The translations under genes and the position numbers were made by a program. Positions 38,542-47,575 of a stretch of DNA of 64,000 bases are shown piece after piece. This DNA comes from Trogon surrucura (lineage: Eukaryota; Chordata; Aves; Trogoniformes; Trogonidae). The notes under the pieces were generated by a model. It worked only from the letters and a program-made list of their open reading frames with translations. It made no database searches and was not told where the DNA came from. Numbering within the stretch: position 1 is the first letter of the stretch; each line of letters starts with the position of its first letter. The DNA is taken from assembly GCA_020746105.1 (NCBI GenBank), contig CM036619.1, positions 5,300,561 to 5,364,560 on the forward strand, written 5' to 3'.

Positions 38542-38657
38542 AAAACCGTCTTTATCTCAACCTACAAGTTTTCTCTCTTTTACCTCCCCCTGAGGGGGGA
38601 GTGAGTGAGCAGCTCTATGGTGCTGAGCTGCCCACTGGGGTTTACCACCACAACTCT

Positions 38658-40237
38658 GCCATAAAAAAAGGACAAAAATAGCAGATTATTTGTATTTCTG
38701 GTTAAAACAATTGAAAACAGGTTTATACAGGCTATTTGAAAACAAACAGCAGGTTATTGCAGAGTTATGGAAGAGGATGTCTTGGGAAGCTGTGGTGGCT
38801 TTACCATGGAAGCCTCTGAGACCTGACTAGGCAGAAATCGTGAGTGATTAGGTGTAACAAGCTCCTCTTGTGGGAAAAAGAGATGGTGTAGATGTCTTCT
38901 GCAGGATCAAGACCTTCTGATTTTCATGACAATCTCGCAAGGTTGCCGTACCAGAAATTTGTGTGATCATCCATCCTCACCGTTTTAATTGGTGGGTGGG
39001 TGCTCAGGCATATAAACTTGTCAGGCTGTATCCTCCATTGTTGATGAGTGAATAAATTAGATCTTTTATTTTTGCATTTATGAGCCCATAGAGGCTTCCC
39101 TCGCCTATCAAAACAGAAACTTACACATTTACTAATGGGTTGTAGGAAGCAAATGAAGCTTGAATTCAGTTCTTTTCGTTTTGACAACAGTTATTGATAT
39201 GAAGCGTAATAAAAACAGCCTGTCTGTTGTTACGCTTTTAGTTATTTGGTATGCTGTTTTCAGCCTTTAATTTACAAGGATGAAATAATTGACCTTGTAT
39301 CCTTACAGGGTGGACTGGGAATTACTGACTGCAGTTATGTTTCGTTTAACCAGTGGCGCTGTGCCATTGAGAATAAATGGACGTGTGTCTTTAATAAACA
39401 TAGAGGATGGCCTGGTTAAATGTTCTCTTGAAGATTTTTGGTACTTGATGGACATCTGACTGCACAACTGCAGACTAAATAAACTTTGCGAATGATGAGC
39501 GGCAATAAATTCAACAGAAAGGAAGCAGAAGATATACGTTAATATCGCTAGTCCTGCGTTATAAGTTTTCATGGCAAATATAGAATATTTTGCTTTACTC
39601 CCCTACGATGGAGCCCTGAGGTACTTGTGAAATAGCATGCTTTTTGGTGTAATAATCAGAATTATTTTGGTATAATTATTGTTTCCTTCATTTGCATCTT
39701 ATTACCACAAAAGTTAAAGGAACTTAATTCTTGTTAACATCACAGATGTGAGTAACTTTGGAAGAGAGTCTGAGGAAAACTACTGAACATAAGGAAGCCT
39801 CTCAGAACTCCCAGGGACATCACCACAGCATCATAGCACATTACTGGAGCTTTTTTTGTTGTTGTTGTTGAAATTAGGATCGTTTAGTCAGTTTAACAAG
39901 ATTGAGTTGCATGTCAGTTGTATCACAGCTAAACTTTGGTGAGATTACATGAGCTCTGTGATTAACAGCATGAAGGATATGACCTGGAGAATTTGAGACA
40001 TCATAAAAAAATCACTTCTCACTGACAATAACTTGACACCTCCCCCTCTTCTATACACATTTGTGAGCTATGCCCCATCCTGCTACTCTGATGCACGTAC
40101 CTTGCTTGGGTATGTCTAATCAGAATTCTCATGTAATTATTTTTAATTGTTAATTTAGAGAGTTATGTCAAGAGTGGGATTTGTTGGATAAGAAACGTTA
40201 TTGGAAGCTGTCAGCAAAGAGTTTTGCTAAATTCCCA
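38658..40237. other. unique AT-rich DNA, no gene seen
   Basis: About 1.6 kb. A short (GTT)n run lies at 39,858-39,870. No gene, CR1 or LTR was found. Confidence 0.5.
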
Positions 40238-40290
40238 TGGAATCATAGAATCATAGAATGGCCTAGGCTGGAAGGGACCTTAGAGATCAT
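40238..40290 (-). mobile_element. CR1 3' end remnant, about 50 bp, minus strand
   Basis: Inverted CR1 tail (ATCATAGAATCATAGAATGG), then CTAGGCTGGAAGGGACCTTA and GAGATCAT, the extreme 3' end of CR1. Unrelated sequence begins at about 40,291. It is an extremely 5'-truncated insertion. Confidence 0.88.
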
Positions 40291-43200
40291 GCAAAAAGCA
40301 TAGCAAGGAATAATATAAACCAAATTAAAAGCCTAAAGATTTTGACTTGAAATTCCAAATCACCTCTTGCCATTCCATTACACCAGCATTATCGTACATC
40401 TTCCTTTTGTTTTGACTTGCTGTAAATGATCCGCGTTGCTGACCGACCGTTTAATACCAGCCTTTTGCATTTACTCTACAGCCTCCTCACTTGCTCCGAG
40501 TGCATTTCATCGTGCCCTCTAAAATTTTTTTTTTGGCTCTTGCTCCTAACTACTCGTCCTTTAACTTCCCACCTCTCCTCAACTTGCTGGTGTGTACTGT
40601 ATGTCCTTCTTCCTGTGCTTTTTCTGCCATACCCGTTTAAATATTAAGGCACACAATACAGGAGTAAGAGATAGTTCATCTCATACTGCTGTGTGTGCCT
40701 TGCTTCCCTCCCTTTCTTCCTAGGATGGTAGCTTATGACAAATTATTTCCCCTAGAAGAGTTTACTGTTTAAACAAGTAAAGCCATATTAGCTAAAATGT
40801 TAGTAGTTCTCTACTGAAGCTTAATTTCCCAACTTCTTGCCATACATTTGCTCTTCCTCTTGCTTAAAGTCCGCCTTGTCTCTTAAATCCTTGCATAGTT
40901 TTGCTAACAGATTTATTGTTGAAAGTATATTATTAGTACGGTGCCGAACACAGAGCCTCTGGGTGGCACCACAACATGAATAATGGTAATTATAATGAGT
41001 TGAGTCAGCCATTAAATCACTTCACCTTCAAATCTTGGCTACATGTGGAAGCCTTTTTTATTTCTAGAGCTGACTTCTTCCAAATCTAAAATTCATTGCT
41101 CTGTACATTTTTCATCTCCACAGACGTGCCGGTGCTCGGAGAAAACTGGGCCGCAAAAAAGAAACCGAAAAAGCTTTAATTAAAAAGCAAATAGCAGGGT
41201 TTTTTTCAGCAGGGAAAAGAGGTGGTGAGATCTCCCCCGGGCTTTTCTTACTATAAAAAGATCCTTCTATTTTTGTTCCACTTGCCTTTTAAAATCCACC
41301 ACCTACCTTATTTATTCATCCCCACTTAGAGTTTACTGATCCAGTTGTGAAAGAGGTATTCAAAATTAGCAGCTGTGCTGTGGCAGCCTTAAGGGATATC
41401 CATCTTCCTTCCGTAAAAACAAAATTGCAGGCTCTGCACATTACTTGTACAGCTACTCAGCCAGGAGGGATGAAGCTCTAACGGTGTCAGTGCCTTTTAT
41501 TTTCAATATTTAATTGCCCAGTGTGTAAAGATAGATTACTTTTGGCAATAAGTAGAGCAGGTAAGACGTGGGGTTTTCTTGTTTTTTTTTATTTTTCACG
41601 ATAGACCAAGCCGGCTGGAGAATGCAAAGTGAAATTCTGTGGTTATTTCAATTTTCATAATTTCATTTAGGGTGGTGTGGGTTACCAATTCTGCTATTGA
41701 TATTTTGGGGAGAATAAAGAAATTTACCGTATGCGTGTTTTAAATATTATTCGCTTACTTGAATAAATAATGTGCATTCCCAAACTTTGCAGAGTTGACT
41801 TCGAGTGGTGGCAAAACTGCTCTGAAAGCCTTTTTATGCAATTTACTCTGTTGTATTCAAAATCAAAGTGATGAAAGCCCTTTACAATTCATTAGCTCTT
41901 TGATGACCAATTTGAAATCAACTGTGATCTTTCTTTGTACTTCACAAGAGCCTATCTTGTTCTGTTATATTTAGCTGTAATTGGCATCTTTATTGGCAGT
42001 CTTAAGAAAATGAAATGGTGAGGTGGGCCCTGGGAGTTGATTAGACCCTCTTAATTACTGAATGTTTGTACTCCTGGGAGACACTCGACTGTAGCTGTGG
42101 TGAAGGGAACTTTACCCTCCTGCTCCTTTTTCTAATTACTTTTGCAAAAGTGCGGCATCTCTGCTTGGCTTTCAGTCCACCATCCTTCATTTTAATAAAA
42201 AAAATGAGAATTATTTACTTGAAACCACTTCAATTTGCTTTTGAATGTCGAACATTCCTTCCGATGTTCTAAATGCTTCCTCAGGTGTTGAATGTTTCCA
42301 TGTACTGGAACATGTCATCCAGCCCATGGTGTGGTTTGATCTTCTCAGGGATGAAATCCTGGTTTTACTTTAGTCGGCAAGAATTTGATTTTTGGTTGAG
42401 GGACAGTAAGGATTTCACCTTTAATGTCGTACTTTAAGATGGCCTAGCCATCAGCTCATGTAGTGACTGATGTCTCCTGGATTTAGGAAATAAGATGTCT
42501 TTACTTAATTTCTTCACTGACGCTTAAAATTATGACAGTGTTATACCGTTGAAAAGTACCAGACAGAAAACGTGTAAAACTGGCTTATTTTTATAATGTT
42601 GGAGTTGCTCTGAACTATACTGACAAAACCACATTTTTCTCAGAAATTCTGGTTTGTGTAATTGAGAAGTGACATATAAATATCAACTCTAAAAACACTA
42701 CAAGCTGCAGCTTGGTTGTGCTGAAAACTACCGTGCTTTTCAAATAATGTTTGGGATTTTGAGGATTTCTTCATCAATAGGCACAATTTGGTTGCTGTGA
42801 AAAGCTCTCCTCTCCGTGCGAACGTTAAAAGTGCCTCTCAGTACAGCCTCTCGTGGAATAAAATTTGACTTCTGAAATGTGCCTCTTTATGACTGTTCGG
42901 AAATGGAGAATTTGCACTTCAGTATTTTCCAAGTGGTCCGGATGTTACTCCTGTTTTGAACAGCATAAATTCCAATTGATCAATCAGTCTTTCCTTTTAG
43001 ATCAGGGCTTTTCATCATCCTCCTAAGGACTGACTTGGTCTTCAAGCTAATTCAGAATATGCAATGTGGTAAAACTGCAGCCAGAGCTGATAGGACAGCC
43101 TTACATTTTTTATTTTCTTTTTTTTTTAGCTCATTACTCATGAAGATCACATGTAAGAGACCATCTTGTTTTTTAGGACGTAGATATTAGGTCACAGTCC

Positions 43201-45698
43201 TTCAGAGCAGTCTCTACATGTTTTGCATTTGAGAGAATATAAAACTGTGAGGCTTTGTAACTACGTTTAACCTTCTGCCATCAAATGTACGCATAAAACT
43301 TTAAGGCTTGTGTTTTAAAACCTTTTAGCAATATAAAAACTTTGGGAGTCATCAATTTTATTGTAGGTTTTTAGGTGCTTTTTAAGTCTTCTGAGAGACA
43401 TTGCCTTCCTCTTGTCTGGTATACCTCAGTGTCGTTTCCTTTAGTCCTTTTAATATGCAATTATTAGTGGTTACAATGAAGTTTGCATCATGATTTATGT
43501 TCTTTTATTAATGACTGCTGATAAAAAGATAAAAAGTGTCAAAACGAGAAACTGTTTGAGTTTGAAACTATCCTCAGAGTTGTAGTAATGGATAATATAT
43601 ACTTCAAAAAGGTCTTTTTCTTATCCATGTTTTAACTTGGTTGACCTTGTTCTTGCCATATAGATAAATTGGTACTGGATGTGTTGAATGATGGTGGATT
43701 TTTATGACTAGAAATAAGTTTGCTATGTTGCTAGATGAAAATATTGCAAATTTCACACTTATAAACACTTAATGGAATTCTTTCATGGTGAACTTGACTT
43801 TCAAAGATGGTGTCAGCTTGAATCATCAGATGAGAGGCTTTAGGTGTGCCTCTGAGATTCCTGCTTTTCATTTTGTTGTCTTACAGTTTGTATCTTCTTG
43901 GCTTTAAAAAGTTTTTCTCCTCTTGCAGTTTGAAACATTCCATTCTGCATGTACTTTGATATTTTTATAGCCCTTTGTTTCTAGCTTTTGAGGCAGTGTC
44001 TGTAACCTTTGTCATATCAAACTTCTTGCCTTTTTTGCCTGTCTAGCAATCTGCCCCTGTCTTTATTTCTCCTGTAGCCAGGCCAATGCTTTCTTTCCTT
44101 GTGACATTCAGATCCCCTCAGAAGTTGTATTTCCATTATGATGCTGACATAAATGCAGACAAATTATAATGGTGCACTTTAAAGGCATTTTTTTATTGTA
44201 AAGACAATTATTAAGAAAGGAAGCATAACCACACTGCCTGATGTTTTAATAGATGCATCATTCTCTCTGGTTCTCTACTGGTTTTAAAATCCTAAGTTTG
44301 CCCGATGATTACAAACACAAAAAAAAAAAAAAAAAAAGAAAAGGAAAAAATGGGAATTTGAGCAGTCTCCAAGTAACTGCCTTTTAATCATCATCTTTCT
44401 GAAGTAGTTGCATACAAATTGTTAAAGCATCTAAGTTCAACTTCAACAGTAGAAATAAACCCCAGAATCTTCTTGGAGGCAGTTTGCAGACCTATTAGGC
44501 ATTAGCAGGATTCTACGGTTTGAAAAATCATGCTTTGAAATTAGTCTCTGTAATTAAAATAGTATTAGGGAGAGGAGACTGAAAGATAAAGTGTCAATGG
44601 AAGTTAATAATGTGTAAAATATCCATGTTATTAAATATTACCACAGGTTTAAAGTTTTCTTGGGAATTGTCATAATGGAGGTGCAAAGCACAAGAGTTTT
44701 GTATCAGTGCATAAGAAAAGTATTTCTGACTTGGGAACAGCGATAGCCTCTCACAGGCTTCTGCTGTAAGACTTGGAGGCTAATAACAGCATTTCTTCCC
44801 AGTGATGAATGACCACTTAGATTTTCCTTTCAGTTAAAATTACTTTGGTGTAAACCACTGTAGATTTCAAATTGGGAGAGGAGACTTATTTATCCAGCCC
44901 TTGCTATTTGTTATATTTCTCCTTTAATATTGCACGGAAGAACGATCCCCTTTACACAGAAACAGATTGTGAGCATAAACTATATTTCTGCCATTAAATA
45001 TTCTGCTGCGAAAGAAGTGACCATCTGAGGTTCTCCGGGAGCAGGAAGATATATCTGTGATATCTGAAGTTCAGTAAATTGGAGAGTAAAAGTATCGCAC
45101 AGCACTAGAGCACTTAAACTAGGAGGAACTGTGCAGTAACTACTTAGTAAATCAAAAGTCAGATTCTCCTCTGCAGACAAAAGGAGGGAGGAGGAGGATG
45201 GGACATTGTGTAATGTTTCCTTTCAGTTTTCCAGTTAAATTGTGTTCCCCTTGGGCCACTCTGGTTCTCCTTCTGAGCGGTTGGGCCGTGCTGTACAAGT
45301 TGACTTCAAGTGGCCTCCAGTTGTCTTCTAGTCCCAGTTGGTGGCTGGTGGCTCAGAAGAAAGTGTAATGAGAATGTACAATACAAGGTGATACATCTCT
45401 CCCCATATACACAGGTCCAGGATTTTCACTCCCAGCTTCTGGGACCAGGGAGGTTCAGGACTTTCTCATGTGCAGCTACAATGAATTTAAGATCTGCTAA
45501 TGGTGTTATGCCACAAAAATTAGCCTAATCTCTTTTTTCAGCCTCTATACTCTTGGTCCCTGTAGTATCATGTGGTGGTGAAGTCCCACAATTCAGCTGC
45601 ACTCTCTGAAATGTATTTTTTAGGGTTTGCTTTACGTTGGTCAGTTGATAATTTCATTAGTGTCCCAGTTGTCCCATATGGAACTGTGAAAGAATTAC
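40291..45698. other. unique AT-rich DNA, no gene seen
   Basis: About 5.4 kb without a supported gene. A poly(A) run lies at 44,319-44,337. The block 41,860-42,060 has several long balanced words with homeodomain-like TAATT sites and could be conserved non-coding DNA; this is only a guess. Confidence 0.5.
44319..44337. repeat. poly(A) run, 19 bases
   Basis: Uninterrupted A run followed by GAAAAGGAAAAAA. No retrocopy body was recognised before it. Confidence 0.75.
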
Positions 45699-46161
45699 TC
45701 CCTCGTCATCTTTATTTTATAATTCATTATTTTATACATCTGTATCAGATCCTATTTCACTACCTGTGGAATCAAAATACTATTTTTTTTCTCATGTTAA
45801 AAGTGCCATATTTAACCCTTTTTTCATAATCCTGTTTTTTTTTTTTTTCTCGTTCTGCTGTCTTTGAGATTGCTCTGCCTGCAGTGCCTGAGGTAGGGGC
45901 ACACTTGATTTCTTTACAGTAGTTCACCACTGGTTTTGCTCTTGCGTTCAGTACCATTCTGTAGTAATGTTTTAGTTGCTGTTTTTCTTCTGTTTTCTAC
46001 TCTCATAGTTCCAGTAGAGCTGTCTACCACAGATCCAAGATCTCTTTCTGGAGTGATAGTGACTAGGTAGGAACTTGTCCGTGCTTACGTTATACTTCAG
46101 ACCTATCCGCCTTCCTTCGCATTTCAGCTGCCATTTTATCACCCCATCATTTGAGTGGTTT
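45699..46161 (-). mobile_element. ancient CR1-like LINE, minus strand, first part
   Basis: Strongly diverged match to the amniote (turtle/crocodile-like) CR1 type read in reverse. Recognisable blocks are ATTTTATACATCTGTATCAG (sense: DLIQMYK), GATCCAAGATCTCTTTCTGG with AGTGATAGT, and TTCGCATTTCAGCTGCCATT with TTATCACC. It is cut at 46,161 by a compound LTR-CR1 insertion and resumes at 47,400. No frame survives. The left edge is uncertain and may extend further left. Confidence 0.7.
46106..46161. repeat. 56-bp direct repeat, copy 1 (left of compound insertion)
   Basis: Aligned with 47,400-47,455 at a constant offset of 1,294 with 7 mismatches and no gaps (87.5% identity). It is part of the ancient CR1. 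Its right end is 2 bp before the LTR start. Confidence 0.9.
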
Positions 46162-46163
46162 AT

Positions 46164-46940
46164 TGTGGTGGGTTGACCCTGGCTGGACTCCAGGTGACAA
46201 CCAAAGCTGCTCTATCACTCTTCTCTTCAGCTGGGCAGGAGAGAAAAAATATAGCGAAAGGCTCATGGGTGGAGGTAAGGACAGGAATCACTCAGCAATT
46301 GCTGTCACGGGCAAAACAGACTCGACTTGGGGAAATTAGTTTAATTGACTACCAGTCAAATCAGATAATGAGAAATAAAAACTAAATCTTAAAAACACCT
46401 TCCGCCCACCCAGGCTCAACACTTTCTCAAACACCTTCTTCCCAGGCTCATCTTTACTCAGGATTTTCTCAGCCTCCTCCTACCTCATAGCACAGCAGGA
46501 CTGGGAATGGGGGTTGTGGTCAGTTCATCACACGGTGTCTGTTCTGCTCCTTCCTCCTCAGAGGAAAGCTTCCTCGCACTGTTCCCCTGCTTCAGTCTGG
46601 AGTCCCTCCACCAGGAGACAGTCCTCCAACGTGAATGCTTCCCTCAGGCTGCAGTTCTTCATGAACTGCTCCAGTGTGGGTCCTTTCCATGGGGTCACAA
46701 GCCCTGCTTCAGCATGGGCTCCTCTTTCCATGGGTCCATCAGTCTTCTCTTCTGCTTCTTTTTTTTTTTTCCTCTCTTCTTAAATACATTATCAAAGACC
46801 TGCTACCACCGTCACGGATGGGCTCGACCGTGGCCAGCAGCGGGTCCATCGTGGAGCTGGACGTGGGGGAAGCTTCTGGAAGCTTCTCACAGAAGCCATC
46901 CCTGGCTACTACCAAAACCTGTGCACGCAACCTCAATACA
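46164..46940 (+). mobile_element. avian LTR (same family as 5.4-6.0 kb), plus strand
   Basis: Plus-strand LTR of 777 bp that starts TGTGGTGGGTTGACCCTGG and ends CCTCAATACA. Ordered blocks include GCTGCTCTATCACTC, GGGCAAAACAGACTCGACTT, GTCAGTTCATCACACGG, CTGCAGTTCTTCATGAACTG, CATGGGGTCACAAGCCC and GGAAGCTTCTGGAAGCTTCT. They match a widespread bird LTR that I recall, with fewer internal repeat units than longer versions. No 5-bp target-site copy is seen: the left flank is TTTAT, and the right side runs straight into CR1. Open frames across it are short and overlap on both strands; none is a retroviral gene. Confidence 0.8.
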
Positions 46941-46944
46941 GACT

Positions 46945-47399
46945 TCAGACTTGTTGAGTTCAGAGGAGGGCCACAAAGATGATCCAGGGGTTGGAGCACT
47001 TCTGCTATGAGGAAGCTGGATTTGTTCAGTCTTGAAAAGAGAAAACTCCGGGGGGACCTTATCACTGCCTTCCAATACCTGAAGGGAACGTACAGGAAGG
47101 CTGGGGAGGGACTTTTTACAATTGTGTCCACCAATAGGACAAGAGGAAATGAGTTTAAGTTAAAGGAGAATAGATTTAGATTTGATCTTAGGAAAAAATT
47201 CTGCAGCATGAGGGTGGCAAGACTCTGGAATAAATTGTCCCGAGATGTTGTGGCTACCCCCTCCCTGGAGGTGTTCAAGGCCAGGTTGGAGGAGGTCTTG
47301 AGTAACCTGGTCTAGTTGAGAAGCGTCCCTGCCCATGGCAGGGGGTTGGATTAGATGATCTCTAAGGCCCCTTTCAACCTAGGGCACTCCATGATTCTG
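46945..47399 (+). mobile_element. CR1 LINE, 5'-truncated, joined to the LTR
   Basis: Plus-strand CR1 of about 455 bp. It starts near GAGTTCAGAGGAGGGCCAC, runs through the ORF2 end and the 3' UTR (TGCCCATGGCAGGGGGTTGG) and ends in a decayed tail (CATGATTCTGT). It abuts the LTR on the left with only a few unassigned bases, and the second 56-bp repeat on the right with none. The decayed tail and the many differences from the copy at 16,846 suggest an older insertion. Confidence 0.93.
47007..47315 (+). pseudogene. CR1 ORF2 C-terminal remnant, 102 codons open
   Basis: The frame reads LDLFSLEKRKLRGDL, FQYLKGTYRKAGEGLF, TNRTRGNEFKL and SLEVFKARLEEVL, the ordinary CR1 ORF2 C-terminus, and ends at its natural TAG. 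The frame lies downstream of the reverse transcriptase catalytic core, so it encodes no enzyme activity by itself. Confidence 0.88.
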
Positions 47400-47455
47400 T
47401 CTGCCTTCCTTTGCATTTCAGCTGCCATTTGATCACTCCATCACTTAGGTGGTTT
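47400..47455. repeat. 56-bp direct repeat, copy 2 (right of compound insertion)
   Basis: Partner of 46,106-46,161. It begins at the base after the CR1 tail, and the ancient CR1 sequence continues beyond it. Confidence 0.9.
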
Positions 47456-47575
47456 GTGCAATGCTACAATATTTCACAGTAACCTTTTGATTTTCATTAT
47501 TCTGAACACTTGTCTGCTGTCAGCAAAAGTCATCCCTACGCTATCAGTCGTTTTCCAGATTGTGTGTTAATCTTT
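47400..47575 (-). mobile_element. ancient CR1-like LINE, minus strand, second part
   Basis: Continuation of the ancient element from 45,699-46,161, starting with the duplicated 56 bp. The blocks TTTCACAGTAACCTTTTGA, CATTATTCTGAACACTTGTC and TTTTCCAGATTGTGTGTTAA follow the order of the remembered amniote CR1 consensus. The match fades after about 47,575. Confidence 0.6.

Larger units (their letters stand above)
37895..38652 (+). mobile_element. solo ERVL-like avian LTR interrupted by a CR1
   Basis: A plus-strand LTR in two parts around a CR1. The left part (37,895 to about 38,215) begins TGTATAGATTTTGGCAGGGG and keeps the recalled family blocks GTTGATAACACTGGAATG, TTGCTGAGCAGGATTTACAG, GGGGGTGCACAAGGAG and GGGAGGGGACACAGCTTGG. 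The right part (about 38,542-38,652) continues with GTCTTTATCTCAACC and GAGTGAGTGAGCAGC, then GGGGTTTACCACCACA. The element therefore has TG...CA ends. The flanks CCTCT (37,890-37,894) and ACTCT (38,653-38,657) form a 5-bp target-site copy with one mismatch, as expected for an ERV. The middle of the LTR after GGGACACAGC appears deleted and replaced by AT-rich sequence. No internal retroviral genes remain. Confidence 0.85.

Noticed and set aside
46507..47278. Long overlapping frames on both strands across the LTR-CR1 junction (up to 179 codons)
   Set aside because: They lie in LTR and antisense CR1 sequence. The real frame there is the CR1 ORF2 end on the plus strand (47,007-47,315); the others are shadows.
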